A stretch of DNA of 64,000 nucleotides. Source: a virus. Numbering within the stretch: the first letter of the stretch is position 1; every line of letters begins with the position of its first letter. A program made the position numbers and the translations under genes. The stretch is from positions 64,436-128,435 of the IMG/VR virus record IMGVR_UViG_3300032291_002550, one strand, 5' to 3'. The notes under the pieces were generated by a model, which had not been told where the DNA came from, did not search any database, and saw only the letters and a list, made by a program, of their open reading frames with translations. Positions 26,245 to 33,843 of this stretch are shown piece after piece.

Positions 26245-26619
26245 ATGACACAAATTAAATCAATTGACAAACGCAATATCGGGACATTACGTAATGAATA
26301 TCAAGCAGCATTAGATGCTGTTTCTAAGAAATATGGATTGACAGCGCATATGGGCAGAATTTTATTTAATTCTAATGAATTCAGATGTAAATTAACAGTT
26401 TCTGCCGCGGCTACATTAGTTAAAGCTACTTTAAGTAATCCTATGCATAATGCCACTGGGGATACTAGTACTTCTTATATTGGTCGTTCGTATAAGCTCA
26501 GGAATTCGGTATATACGATCACGGATATGAAGTCTCCGGGAGTATTTTTAGCTAAAAACCAAAATGGAAGACTTTTTAGAATTAAAGCAGATCAGTTAAA
26601 AAGTATGATTGCTATATAG
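26245..26619 (+). CDS. Hypothetical protein, 124 aa
   Basis: A basic, beta-rich C-terminus (YIGRSYKLRNSVYTITDMKS; GVFLAKNQNGRLFRIKADQL) suggests an SH3-like fold. The N-terminus is helical (LRNEYQAALDAVSKKYGLTA). Similar short proteins are frequent in Bacteroidetes phages. Function unknown. Confidence 0.6.
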   Translation: MTQIKSIDKRNIGTLRNEYQAALDAVSKKYGLTAHMGRILFNSNEFRCKLTVSAAATLVKATLSNPMHNATGDTSTSYIGRSYKLRNSVYTITDMKSPGVFLAKNQNGRLFRIKADQLKSMIAI

Positions 26620-26636
26620 TATATTGATTATCAAGA

Positions 26637-26676
26637 GCTTATAATTATTTGATTATTAAGCTCTTTATTTTTATTC
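26637..26676 (+). terminator. Terminator
   Basis: AAGAGCTT pairs with AAGCTCTT, followed by TATTTTTATT. Preceded by the recurrent ATTGATTATCAA word. Confidence 0.75.
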
Positions 26677-26681
26677 CGTTA

Positions 26682-26735
26682 AACATTTCTCTAGGAAATT
26701 TGCGGACATTATCTTATCTTTAAGTATAATAATAA
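26682..26735 (+). promoter_or_regulatory. Bacteroidetes-type promoter
   Basis: AACATTTCTCTAGGAAATTT, then TTATCTTATCTTTAAGTATA, before the 49-aa gene. Confidence 0.75.
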
Positions 26736-26740
26736 GATAA

Positions 26741-26890
26741 ATGGAAATAAATAAAATATGTGATAAAGAAAAATGTACACGTAAAGCATGTATAAAGAAT
26801 GCTCAGTATTTCCCAGGATTACATTTATGTACATATCATGCTAATAAAGCAACTAAAGAAGGTAGAGTAGCACGTAAATTAAAAAAATAA
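26741..26890 (+). CDS. Small Cys-rich protein, 49 aa
   Basis: MEINKICDKEKCTRKACIKN has three Cys in 11 residues, and a fourth follows in HLCTYH, giving a possible single zinc site. The rest is basic (KATKEGRVARKLKK). Probably a nucleic-acid-binding zinc ribbon-like peptide. Right after a promoter. Confidence 0.55.
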   Translation: MEINKICDKEKCTRKACIKNAQYFPGLHLCTYHANKATKEGRVARKLKK

Positions 26891-26895
26891 ATAAT

Positions 26896-27297
26896 ATGGA
26901 AAAAGAATTTATACCTTACGAACAAGCATTAGCTTTAAAAGAATTAGGTTTTGATGAACCTTGTTTTGCACATAGATATTCTAATAGAGATGATGATTTT
27001 CATTTTTTGCCAAATCCTCTAAATAATTCTCAATTAATAAAAGAAAATAGAGGGTGTGCAGCACCACTTTATCAACAAGCATTTAGATTTTTTAGAGAGA
27101 AGTACGGTTTAGATGTTAATTATGATGTTTGTATTCCAACATCTTATATACCAACAATTCATTTTACAAGCGAAATTGGATTAGAATATAGATGCCATGA
27201 AATGTTGAAATTTTTTGGGAGACGTATATTTGATTCTAAAGAAGAAGCTAGAATTGAATCCCTTAAAAAACTAATCGGAATTGTAAAAAATAAATAA
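26896..27297 (+). CDS. Hypothetical protein, 133 aa
   Basis: FIPYEQALALKELGFDEPCF is a recurrent opening of Bacteroidetes/phage proteins of unknown function, followed by APLYQQAFRFFREKYGLDVN and a Lys-rich end. No catalytic motif seen. Confidence 0.65.
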   Translation: MEKEFIPYEQALALKELGFDEPCFAHRYSNRDDDFHFLPNPLNNSQLIKENRGCAAPLYQQAFRFFREKYGLDVNYDVCIPTSYIPTIHFTSEIGLEYRCHEMLKFFGRRIFDSKEEARIESLKKLIGIVKNK

Positions 27298-27298
27298 T

Positions 27299-27472
27299 AT
27301 GGTAACCAATACGGAATTAAATAAAATTATTGAATTTGCTGCTAAGTTTAATTGTACTGCATTTTTAATAGCTGAAGAATGGAATGTATGTAAAGATAAT
27401 TATGAAGATATATCTGATTACTTGGCAGATTTAGAAGTTACTGGTGATTATGATATATTTTTAGAAAAGTAA
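27299..27472 (+). CDS. Small hypothetical protein, 57 aa
   Basis: MVTNTELNKIIEFAAKFNCT; acidic helical protein starting 1 nt after the previous gene's stop. Not recognised. Confidence 0.45.
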   Translation: MVTNTELNKIIEFAAKFNCTAFLIAEEWNVCKDNYEDISDYLADLEVTGDYDIFLEK

Positions 27473-27524
27473 CATTTCGGTTGTTTATTTGAAATAAATC
27501 TCTTATCTTTAAGTATAATAAAAA
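27473..27524 (+). promoter_or_regulatory. Bacteroidetes-type promoter
   Basis: AACATTTCGGTTGTTTATTT, then TTATCTTTAAGTATAATAAA. Confidence 0.75.
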
Positions 27525-27530
27525 GGAAAT

Positions 27531-27797
27531 ATGAAAGAAGATTATAATTTTTCAGATAATTTTGATAAGCATTTGTTTAATGAGCTTTTAAAGTTAAATG
27601 GAGATATTCACTATACAAAATATAGCGATATTGAAGATGCTAGTATTTATTTAGATGATAAATATCATATACAATTAGGTTATAGTGTTGTAGTTGTCTG
27701 GGCAAAGATAGGTGATGAATTTCATGAATTAAAAGCATTTTATAAATCACATTATTTTATGCTCGAGATTATTAATTATGTATTTAAACTAATGTAA
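27531..27797 (+). CDS. Hypothetical protein, 88 aa
   Basis: Acidic protein with two aromatic beta-type strands (DKYHIQLGYSVVVVWAKIGD). Not recognised. Its 3' end is followed within 10 nt by tRNA-like element 1. Confidence 0.5.
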   Translation: MKEDYNFSDNFDKHLFNELLKLNGDIHYTKYSDIEDASIYLDDKYHIQLGYSVVVVWAKIGDEFHELKAFYKSHYFMLEIINYVFKLM

Positions 27798-27804
27798 GTA
27801 ATAT

Positions 27805-27936
27805 AGTCAGGTGGCGGAATGGTAGCCGCAAATAACGTGTAAGTGAATCTAACCCGCGAGGTAGTTGAGCGGAGAATAAAGCACGTGATTGAAGAAGTTA
27901 CTTATCTTCATACAGGTTCGAATCCCGTCCTGACTA
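27805..27936 (+). ncRNA. Enlarged tRNA-like RNA, copy 1
   Basis: The acceptor strands AGTCAGG and CCTGACT pair over 7 bp. The D-arm is GCGG...CCGC with a leucine-tRNA-like GAATGGTAG loop. The T-arm is CAGG/CCCG with TTCGAAT. Between D- and T-arms are about 80 nt: AATAACGTG pairs with CACGTGATT (8 of 9), enclosing CCGC/GCGG, then a GAAG/CTTC variable-arm-like hairpin. There is no ordinary 7-nt anticodon loop. The element lies 7 nt after one gene and upstream of a terminator. See the findings. Confidence 0.75.
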
Positions 27937-27972
27937 CAAAAATTAAAATAATTAATAATCAATTGGTTATAT

Positions 27973-28000
27973 AAGTCCTTGTAAATCAAGGGCTTTTTTT
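27973..28000 (+). terminator. Terminator
   Basis: AAGTCCTTG pairs with CAAGGGCTT, then a T-run. Nearly identical copies are at 29937 and 31267. Confidence 0.9.
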
Positions 28001-28008
28001 ATGTTAAA

Positions 28009-28055
28009 AATTTGGATTATTGGACAATTTATCTTATCTTTAAGTATAATAATAA
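28009..28055 (+). promoter_or_regulatory. Bacteroidetes-type promoter
   Basis: TTTGGATTATTGGACAATTT, TATCTTATCTTTAAG, GTATAATAATAAAAG. Confidence 0.7.
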
Positions 28056-28060
28056 AAGAA

Positions 28061-28315
28061 ATGAAAAATAGAAGAAATAGCCAGCAAGAAATAGTAGACT
28101 TTTTAACTAATAATAATTGTAAAACAGAGTCAGAAATTCAAGAATATGTTTGGGGCTATTATCGCTCAGAAAGTAATGAATCAAATAAAAAATATGCAGA
28201 TATTTTAAGACGTGCATTAAATGCTGGTAAAATTAAAAGAGCTAGATTAAAATTTAAAAATAAAGGCGAAACAAGATATTATTGGAGATATTATGTTGAT
28301 TTGAAAAATAATTAA
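28061..28315 (+). CDS. Hypothetical DNA-binding-like protein, 84 aa
   Basis: Start at 28061, because an in-frame ATG at 28001 lies upstream of the promoter. NRRNSQQEIVDFLTNNNCKT and RRALNAGKIKRARLKF look like winged-helix recognition elements; basic overall. Possible transcription factor. Confidence 0.55.
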   Translation: MKNRRNSQQEIVDFLTNNNCKTESEIQEYVWGYYRSESNESNKKYADILRRALNAGKIKRARLKFKNKGETRYYWRYYVDLKNN

Positions 28316-28372
28316 CATTTCTCTAGGAAATTTGAAAATTAATTCTTATCTTTAAGTATAATAAAAATAAAA
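28313..28372 (+). promoter_or_regulatory. Bacteroidetes-type promoter
   Basis: AACATTTCTCTAGGAAATTT, TTATCTTTAAGTATAATAAA. Confidence 0.75.
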
Positions 28373-28381
28373 TATAAAAAT

Positions 28382-28645
28382 ATGAGTACATTTAAAACAT
28401 TACCAATGAATCAAATTAATGGTGGAGTTCAACATTTAGCATTTTACCCTAATGGCTATGGAGCTTCGATTGTAAAACATAGCTTTTCATATGGGCACGA
28501 GGATGGTTTATGGGAATTAGCAGTAATTAAAGGTACTGAAGAAGATTGGAATATATGTTATGATACTCATATTACATCAGATGTGCTAGGATATTTATCA
28601 GAATCGGATGTTGAAGATATATTAGTATTAATTCAAGCTCTTTAA
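28382..28645 (+). CDS. Hypothetical protein, 87 aa
   Basis: QHLAFYPNGYGASIVKHSFS then GHEDGLWELAVIKGTEEDWN: a family of phage small proteins with this pattern is known to me but not its function. Acidic C-terminus (SESDVEDILVLIQAL). Confidence 0.6.
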   Translation: MSTFKTLPMNQINGGVQHLAFYPNGYGASIVKHSFSYGHEDGLWELAVIKGTEEDWNICYDTHITSDVLGYLSESDVEDILVLIQAL

Positions 28646-28647
28646 AA

Positions 28648-28710
28648 AAGTAACAAAAAGGTTGTTTAATTGAAATAAATAACTTATCTTTAAGTATAAT
28701 AAAAAATAAA
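28648..28710 (+). promoter_or_regulatory. Bacteroidetes-type promoter
   Basis: AAAGGTTGTTTAATTG, then TTATCTTTAAGTATAATAAA. Confidence 0.75.
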
Positions 28711-28720
28711 ATATAAAAAT

Positions 28721-29038
28721 ATGAATAACGTAATTGTAATTGACGAAGTAAAATTATTATCTGGTAAAGGACGTAATGCTAAGTATTCGGCTATCGCTAA
28801 TGATGGAGAAGATTATGCATCAGAAATTTCTAAAGAAATCTTAAAACGTTCTGTAGAAGGATGGAATGGCAAGAGGATTGTGTATTTCAATCCAGAAGTA
28901 AAGAAATGGCAGAGATCAACAGCGCTTGATCAGATCAAAGCCTTGGCTCCAAAAGCCTCCAAAACAAAGACTCAAAGCGCACCCGTAGCTGATTCCGACA
29001 GTAACAGCGCAAGCGCATGCTCTAGCGCGGTAGAGTAA
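28721..29038 (+). CDS. Hypothetical protein sharing a domain with the MoxR-like ATPase N-terminus
   Basis: 105 aa. The part VEGWNGKRIVYFNPEVKKWQ R matches the N-terminus of the ATPase gene at 35670 (SSIVFNPNCEEWQR), so both carry the same small domain of about 65 residues. The C-terminus is disordered, Ser/Ala-rich (KTQSAPVADSDSNSASACSS). It may be an adaptor or a substrate-like partner. Confidence 0.6.
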   Translation: MNNVIVIDEVKLLSGKGRNAKYSAIANDGEDYASEISKEILKRSVEGWNGKRIVYFNPEVKKWQRSTALDQIKALAPKASKTKTQSAPVADSDSNSASACSSAVE

Positions 29039-29088
29039 TCATCATATATCTTTTAAGGGCATTCGCCCATTATTATTATTAGTAAATC

Positions 29089-29118
29089 GCCCCTAGATCT
29101 TCGGATTCGGGGCTTTTT
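29089..29118 (+). terminator. Terminator
   Basis: GCCCC pairs with GGGGC around TAGATCTTCGGATTC (which has its own TC.TTCG.GA hairpin), then TTTTT. A second short hairpin GGGCATTCGCCC precedes it at 29057. Confidence 0.85.
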
Positions 29119-29287
29119 ACTTTCAATACGATATTAGACCCCGGTTTCTATAAAAGAATATTGACTCTAATACGAAAGTTCATATACGCACAACTATACA
29201 GCTTGATTTTTACGTGTAACGTGTTGATTTTCAATGATTTTAACTATTTGATAATCAATCTAATAAAGTTACGGAAAGGTAAACATA

Positions 29288-29336
29288 AATTTGGAAATAC
29301 GAGAATATTCTCTTATCTTTAGGTATAATAATAAAA
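29288..29336 (+). promoter_or_regulatory. Bacteroidetes-type promoter
   Basis: AAATTTGGAAATACGAGAAT, then TTATCTTTAGGTATAATAAT. Confidence 0.75.
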
Positions 29337-29345
29337 AGAAATAAT

Positions 29346-29549
29346 ATGATAACAGCAGAAGAGTTTATGTTAGAAAATTTGCAGAGCATGGATCAGCAAG
29401 AAGTAGAAAATGCAATGATTGAATTTGCTAGATTAAAAGTAGAAGAAGCAATTCATGAAATAGTTAATGCTGTAGATAATGAAGTTGAAAAAGATTTCAT
29501 AACAGAAGATCTTATCCGAAATGCTTATCCATTAGAAAATATAATGTAA
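29346..29549 (+). CDS. Small conserved acidic helical protein, paralogue of 45686
   Basis: 67 aa. TAEEFMLENLQS..MIEFARLKVEEAI...NAYPLENIM matches the gene at 45686 (TAEEFLKQEGWY...MIKFAKMHVKAAL...NSYPLENIK). A small family common in Bacteroidetes phages; function unknown. Confidence 0.65.
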   Translation: MITAEEFMLENLQSMDQQEVENAMIEFARLKVEEAIHEIVNAVDNEVEKDFITEDLIRNAYPLENIM

Positions 29550-29602
29550 CAAATCGGTTGGAAATTTGAAATAAATAACTTATCTTTAGGTATAATAATA
29601 AA
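29550..29602 (+). promoter_or_regulatory. Bacteroidetes-type promoter
   Basis: AACAAATCGGTTGGAAATTT, then TTATCTTTAGGTATAATAAT. Confidence 0.75.
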
Positions 29603-29608
29603 AAGAAT

Positions 29609-29824
29609 ATGAAAAATAAAATTAATGATTTAGGAATGATAATTGCTTTTGGTCCTTATAAGGTAAAATTATCTAGCAATGGACAAGTATCTTATTACAA
29701 GAATGGCCAATTAAGTAGAGTTGTTGATAAAGCAATTGACTTTGACAGTAAAGATTTATATGCACATGTATCAGAAATGGCTGACAGAATGGGTTATAAA
29801 GAATCAGATTTAAAGAAAGGATAG
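29609..29824 (+). CDS. Hypothetical protein, 71 aa
   Basis: GPYKVKLSSNGQVSYYKNGQ, a short beta-hairpin-like segment, then an acidic helix. Not recognised. It precedes a 29-aa membrane peptide gene. Confidence 0.5.
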   Translation: MKNKINDLGMIIAFGPYKVKLSSNGQVSYYKNGQLSRVVDKAIDFDSKDLYAHVSEMADRMGYKESDLKKG

Positions 29825-29827
29825 TAT

Positions 29828-29917
29828 ATGAAAGTAAGTAAAGAACAAATAGCAACAGGTTTATTAGTGGTTTATTTTCTGGCTGTCCTAATAATAGCAG
29901 TGTATATATCTAATTAA
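29828..29917 (+). CDS. Single-span membrane peptide, 29 aa
   Basis: MKVSKEQIATGLLVVYFLAV LIIAVYISN (28-29 residues) is almost all one TM helix after a short charged start. It begins 3 nt after the preceding stop, followed by a terminator 20 nt on. Frames this short can be chance, so confidence is modest. Confidence 0.4.
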   Translation: MKVSKEQIATGLLVVYFLAVLIIAVYISN

Positions 29918-29936
29918 CTGATAATCAATATTATAT

Positions 29937-29965
29937 AAGTCCTTGTAAATCAAGGGCTTTTTTTA
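29937..29965 (+). terminator. Terminator
   Basis: AAGTCCTTGTAAATCAAGGGCTT then seven T; the same sequence as at 27973. Confidence 0.9.
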
Positions 29966-29974
29966 TGTCCTGTT

Positions 29975-30030
29975 AAACATTTCTCTAGGAAATTTGAGCA
30001 AAAGATCTTATCTTTAGGTATAATAATAAA
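29975..30030 (+). promoter_or_regulatory. Bacteroidetes-type promoter
   Basis: AACATTTCTCTAGGAAATTT, then TTATCTTTAGGTATAATAAT. Confidence 0.75.
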
Positions 30031-30040
30031 AAGGAAATAT

Positions 30041-30247
30041 ATGTCATTAGAAGTTAGAAAATATGAAAGCAACCCAGAATGGGATAGTCTTATAGTTAAA
30101 CAAAAATGGTCAACATGGACATTGGATAGTCATTCGGATGGAGATGTTGAAATATGCTGCACGACAGATGAGGGTGATACATCATTATTCCTTACCCAGG
30201 ATGAATTAAAATTAGTTATAGAATTTTTGCAAAGTAAAGTAAAATAA
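30041..30247 (+). CDS. Hypothetical protein, 68 aa
   Basis: SLIVKQKWSTWTLDSHSDGD...LFLTQDELKLVIEFLQSKV resembles small phage proteins with a QDE-LxxxIxFL ending. Function unknown. Confidence 0.55.
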   Translation: MSLEVRKYESNPEWDSLIVKQKWSTWTLDSHSDGDVEICCTTDEGDTSLFLTQDELKLVIEFLQSKVK

Positions 30248-30305
30248 TTAACATTTCGGTTGGATCTTTGAATCCTTTTCGGTATCTTTAGGTATAATAA
30301 TAAAA
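30247..30305 (+). promoter_or_regulatory. Bacteroidetes-type promoter
   Basis: AACATTTCGGTTGGATCTTT, then GGTATCTTTAGGTATAATAA; spacing TTG to TATCTTTA is 20 bp. Confidence 0.8.
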
Positions 30306-30314
30306 AGAAATAAT

Positions 30315-31250
30315 ATGAGTAACATTTTTGAAGCAATCCAAATTAAAGGTAAATTAGTCGCAAAAGAATTAGAAACAGGTAGAATAGCTAAAAAAGGCGA
30401 AATCCGTGATATTCAGATCCGAAATGCCTATAAGGAAAATCAACATTTATTAGTTGATCCTGTAAGTGGCAGAATTACCAGAATAGCAAAAGCTCCTGGA
30501 ACTATGTCAGTCCGTAAAGAAAATTTTGCTTCCGTTATCGCTAAAAGAGATCCTGAAATAATGTTTACCAATTTAAAAAACTTAACCAGAATGGTAGGAA
30601 AAGGAATCCAACCATCCTTAGTGGTTACAGGAATGGCTGGTATGGGTAAGACTCATATTGTAAAAGATACTTTGCAGCAATTAGGATTAAGAGAAAGTTT
30701 TGAATTCGTGCATTTTAAAGGAAGAGCTACTGCTGCTGGATTATATATTACCTTATATGAAAATAGCGATAAGATTGTTATATTAGATGATTGCGATTCT
30801 GTATTTAAAGATGACGATGCTGTAAATATTTTAAAAGGAGCTTTGGATAGTTATGATACACGTTATATTTCATATATTACCAGTAGAGAGTTAAAAGACA
30901 GTTATGGTAATGCTGTTCCGAAACAATTTAATTTTACAGGCCGAGTAATATTTATTTCTAACTATGAACAAAGTAGAATTGACGAAGCAATTAAATCTCG
31001 TTCTTTTGTTCAAGATATAAGTATGTCGACAGAACAAGTATTTTTGAGGATGGAACAATTAATTAATAAAATTGAGCCAGCAATTAAAAAGGAGCATAAA
31101 GTTCAAGCATTAGAAATAATGAAAAGTATAAACGAAAAATATGATGGTGTTGAAATTAATATTCGTTCTTTAATTAAAGCATCCAGAATAATTGCTATGG
31201 GTTTTGATAATCCTGAAATGGCTATATGCGAGCAGATTATATCTGCCTAA
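30315..31250 (+). CDS. AAA-type ATPase
   Basis: 311 aa. Walker A GMAGMGKTH (about residue 105), Walker B IVILDDCDSVF (about 155), and sensor-type IFISNYEQSRIDEAIKSRS containing the Asn of sensor 1 and an Arg-finger-like end. Related phage AAA proteins are seen near replication or virion genes. The N-terminal 90 residues (RIAKKGEIRDIQIRNAYKEN) are basic and may bind DNA. Own promoter; ends at a terminator. Whether it loads a helicase or remodels proteins cannot be told. Confidence 0.7.
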   Translation: MSNIFEAIQIKGKLVAKELETGRIAKKGEIRDIQIRNAYKENQHLLVDPVSGRITRIAKAPGTMSVRKENFASVIAKRDPEIMFTNLKNLTRMVGKGIQPSLVVTGMAGMGKTHIVKDTLQQLGLRESFEFVHFKGRATAAGLYITLYENSDKIVILDDCDSVFKDDDAVNILKGALDSYDTRYISYITSRELKDSYGNAVPKQFNFTGRVIFISNYEQSRIDEAIKSRSFVQDISMSTEQVFLRMEQLINKIEPAIKKEHKVQALEIMKSINEKYDGVEINIRSLIKASRIIAMGFDNPEMAICEQIISA

Positions 31251-31266
31251 TAATCAATTAAATATA

Positions 31267-31294
31267 AGTCCCTGATTACCAGGGGCTTTTTTTA
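31267..31294 (+). terminator. Terminator
   Basis: AAGTCCCTGATTACCAGGGGCTT then a T-run; closes the AAA ATPase unit. Confidence 0.85.
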
Positions 31295-31301
31295 TGATTT
31301 G

Positions 31302-31358
31302 TTAAACATTTCGGTTGGATTATTGAACAATTTATCTTATCTTTAAGTATAATAATAA
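31302..31358 (+). promoter_or_regulatory. Bacteroidetes-type promoter
   Basis: AACATTTCGGTTGGATTATT, then TTATCTTTAAGTATAATAAT. Confidence 0.75.
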
Positions 31359-31365
31359 AAAGAAT

Positions 31366-31569
31366 ATGAAAGAGATATTAATATGTATATTGTTACAATT
31401 TGTACTTTTTATACCATTCTATCTAATATGGAGGAATGACTGTAAAAAAATAGGAAAGAATAATTTGGCAGTAAGTTTAGAGGAAAGGTTTATTACTTGG
31501 ATTTTTCTTTGTCTTTTATTTACTATCTTATCATTATGCCCAATTTGGATATGTGGCTTTTTAAATTAA
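31366..31569 (+). CDS. Membrane protein, 67 aa
   Basis: Two hydrophobic spans (ICILLQFVLFIPFYLIW; WIFLCLLFTILSLCPIW) flanking a charged loop. Not recognised; possible superinfection or envelope protein. Confidence 0.5.
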   Translation: MKEILICILLQFVLFIPFYLIWRNDCKKIGKNNLAVSLEERFITWIFLCLLFTILSLCPIWICGFLN

Positions 31570-31579
31570 AATAAAATAA

Positions 31580-31636
31580 TTAACATTTCTCTAGGAAATA
31601 CAAAATAAATCTCTTATCTTTAGGTATAATAATAAA
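31580..31636 (+). promoter_or_regulatory. Bacteroidetes-type promoter
   Basis: AACATTTCTCTAGGAAATAC, then TTATCTTTAGGTATAATAAT. Confidence 0.75.
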
Positions 31637-31642
31637 AAGAAT

Positions 31643-31873
31643 ATGAGTATAGAAATTGTTAAAGGAAGCGTAGTTAAATTAAAAGAACGTTATGCTGAGG
31701 GAGAATTTAAAGGATTTTACAGAATTACTTCAATAAGAGGCTTATATGCCAATTTAGGAAGCGTATTTGGCAATACCATATACCATAAAAGAGTTCCATT
31801 AGAATGGTTAATAGAATGTGAAGAAGAATGGTATGCTAAATGGAGCCAAAGTGAAACTTATCAGTGTATGTAA
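31643..31873 (+). CDS. Hypothetical protein, 76 aa
   Basis: IVKGSVVKLKERYAEGEFKG FYRITSIRGLYANLGSVFGN: an SH3/KOW-like beta segment. C-terminus acidic and Trp-rich. Ends 51 nt before tRNA-like element 2. Confidence 0.5.
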   Translation: MSIEIVKGSVVKLKERYAEGEFKGFYRITSIRGLYANLGSVFGNTIYHKRVPLEWLIECEEEWYAKWSQSETYQCM

Positions 31874-31924
31874 AAAATATCAAGGATAGCATCGGGCAAC
31901 CTTATAAAAAATGTAGCCGAATAT

Positions 31925-32029
31925 AGTCAGGTGGCGGAATGGTAGACGCTATCTAAAAGATCATATGAAAGGGTGATATAAGAGTGAAATGAATAAACCC
32001 ACTTACAGGTTCGAATCCTGTCCTGACTA
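31925..32029 (+). ncRNA. Enlarged tRNA-like RNA, copy 2
   Basis: Acceptor AGTCAGG/CCTGACT, D-arm GCG...CGC with the GAATGGTAG loop and T-arm ACAGG/CCTGT with TTCGAAT are as in the other copies. The 50-nt middle includes TATC...GATA and AGTG...CACT pairings but no normal anticodon arm. It is followed 10 nt later by a promoter, so it ends one transcription unit. Confidence 0.75.
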
Positions 32030-32036
32030 CAAAAAA

Positions 32037-32098
32037 AAGTAACATTTCGGTTGTTTATTTGAAAGAAATATCTTATCTTTAAGTATAATAATAAAATA
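32037..32098 (+). promoter_or_regulatory. Bacteroidetes-type promoter
   Basis: AACATTTCGGTTGTTTATTT, then TTATCTTTAAGTATAATAAT. Confidence 0.75.
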
Positions 32099-32106
32099 AA
32101 AAGAAT

Positions 32107-32322
32107 ATGGCAACTAGAAAAAAATCATTTTACATTGGCGAAAGATTTAATCCACAATTAAGTAAACCTTATTATAAAGCATATGGCCAATTAAGTAAAA
32201 CCGAAGCAAAAGAAAAAGCAAATCCTATATATGGATCAATGTATTTAACTTGTTTCGAAACGGAATCAGAATATACAATTGCATTGGATAAAATAAAAGC
32301 CGACGGCTTTAGTATTCGTTAG
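32107..32322 (+). CDS. Hypothetical protein, 71 aa
   Basis: KSFYIGERFNPQLSKPYYKA then GSMYLTCFETESEYTIALDK: a small domain that many Bacteroidetes phages encode; function unknown to me. Confidence 0.6.
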   Translation: MATRKKSFYIGERFNPQLSKPYYKAYGQLSKTEAKEKANPIYGSMYLTCFETESEYTIALDKIKADGFSIR

Positions 32323-32369
32323 TTAAATAATTCAAAAATCCTAATTAAATTTTATTAATTTATATTTTT

Positions 32370-32428
32370 AAAATTTAATTAGGAATTTTGAAAGTAATAT
32401 CTTATCTTTAAGTATAATAATAATAAAA
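32370..32428 (+). promoter_or_regulatory. Bacteroidetes-type promoter
   Basis: ATTAGGAATTTTGAAAGTAA, then TTATCTTTAAGTATAATAAT. An imperfect AAATTTTATTAATTT/AAATTTAATTAGG inverted repeat sits upstream. Confidence 0.7.
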
Positions 32429-32434
32429 AGAAAT

Positions 32435-33253
32435 ATGACACAAACATTAGAATTAACCTCGGCAGAATTAAAATTAATTGAAAACAAAAGAAAGCAAGAT
32501 GCTTTAGAACAAGAAGCAGCAAAATTAAGAAAAGAAGCTAAGATTCAAAAAGAATCAATTGAAATTCAGAATTCAATTCTTAAAGAACAAAAAGAAGCTA
32601 ATTTGCAAGTCGCAGCAGCAACGGAATATTATAATGGATTAGTAAAGCTTGATCCTAAATATAAGTTGGAAGTTACGGAGCGCGAATTAAAAAAAGAAAT
32701 TAAAGATTATTCAGGCCCAGAAGCTATAGTCATAAAAAGTTTTAATTATACAATTAAGAACGCCCGAATCATATTATCTGATTCTCCTTATTATATAACA
32801 GTTGAAAAGCATATTGTATATACTGGTATGAGTTTCCGCGGAACAGATAAAGGATATAAAATGGAATTAAATGGTGGAGGATTTTATAGTGAAAGAAAAG
32901 TATCAAATCCAAAAACTATTAATGATAAGATAGTAAATAAAAGACAAGCAGAAATTAATGCAAAAATTGCGGAGCAAAAGAAAGCATCTGGTTTAGATAC
33001 AGCATATAATAACCTAGTAAATAAATACCCTGGAGCAACAATAATCAAATCAACAGAATGGGAAAGAAATTTATATGATAGAAAAGTCTCAGGAGAAACT
33101 ATTAATATTATTACCATTACATTACCCAATACCATTTCAATTAAATATAAAGTATATTCAGATGGTTCATTAGGAAGAAAAGAAATAAGATATCCTTTTA
33201 AAAATAATTTTGATTTATTAGACACATTAAATAATATAATCATACCTCAATAG
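32435..33253 (+). CDS. Coiled-coil-containing hypothetical protein, 272 aa
   Basis: N-terminal coiled coil (LKLIENKRKQDALEQEAAKL RKEAKIQKES), then a beta-rich region and two similar segments (LVKLDPKYKLEVTERELKKE and LVNKYPGATIIKSTEWERNL), hinting at a duplicated domain. Unassigned. Confidence 0.6.
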   Translation: MTQTLELTSAELKLIENKRKQDALEQEAAKLRKEAKIQKESIEIQNSILKEQKEANLQVAAATEYYNGLVKLDPKYKLEVTERELKKEIKDYSGPEAIVIKSFNYTIKNARIILSDSPYYITVEKHIVYTGMSFRGTDKGYKMELNGGGFYSERKVSNPKTINDKIVNKRQAEINAKIAEQKKASGLDTAYNNLVNKYPGATIIKSTEWERNLYDRKVSGETINIITITLPNTISIKYKVYSDGSLGRKEIRYPFKNNFDLLDTLNNIIIPQ

Positions 33254-33843
33254 AAATTCTTTTTTTATTATATATAAGAGTAAGGGTAGTGTGTAAAAGC
33301 ATTATCCTTCTTTACTGTTACTTCATTCATGAATGAACGATCTATATATCATATAGCACAACTTTAATGCATGGGGGGTCAAATGGGGTCACCCGGCGGT
33401 TGGTTATGGGGAGCCCGGGGGTTTAGGGGAGCCCTAATAAGGGGGTGGTTAGGGTGGGTGGTTAAACCGGTTGTCACCGCACGGATAACTTTTTCGTCTA
33501 TATAGACCGCGGTTTGTGAAGTTTAGGGCAAGCCCTAACAAATCATTCAAGTACCTATCACATAAATCTAACAAATCATTCAAGTACCTATCAAATAAAT
33601 CAAGAATCAAGTAATTACCTATCACATAAATCAAGAATCATTTACACACGCACGGGATACACATACACACATAATACACATATACCACAAAGAACTTCGT
33701 TCCTACAAATACCGAATACTACTACGGGTGCGCAGCGGTTAAAATTTTATACAATTGATTTTCAATGCTTTATATAATAATAAAAGAATTTGGTTGATAA
33801 ATTGAATTGTTTTCCTTATCTTTAAGTATAATAAGAAGATAAT
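33254..33843. repeat. Intergenic region with GC-rich island and direct repeats
   Basis: 590 bp without a credible gene. 33370-33480 is strikingly G-rich (ATGGGGGGTC, CCCGGGGGTTTAGGGG, AAGGGGGTGG), unlike the AT-rich genome. 33538-33635 has direct repeats: AACAAATCATTCAAGTACCT occurs twice, then AATTACCTATCACATAAATC and AAGAATCA variants. A replication, packaging (terminase/cos-like) or recombination site is possible. The promoter for 33844 is at its right end. Confidence 0.6.
33788..33836 (+). promoter_or_regulatory. Bacteroidetes-type promoter
   Basis: TTTGGTTGATAAATTG, then TTATCTTTAAGTATAATAAG. Confidence 0.75.

Larger units (their letters stand above)
29039..29345. other. Intergenic region with terminator, motifs and promoter
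   Basis: 307 bp. Holds the terminator, the GTTCATATACGCAC word, the TTGATAATCAA-type palindrome (TTTGATAATCAATCTAATAA) and the promoter that drives 29346. No gene seen. Confidence 0.7.

Noticed and set aside
27805-27936. Calling the six tRNA-like copies normal leucine tRNAs
   Set aside because: The D-arm is leucine-like, but no copy has a 5-bp arm with 7-nt anticodon loop in a normal place. They are kept as tRNA-like RNAs.
33449-33634. Minus-strand 61-aa frame
   Set aside because: It is the translation of the direct repeats (YLNDLLDL...), not a gene.
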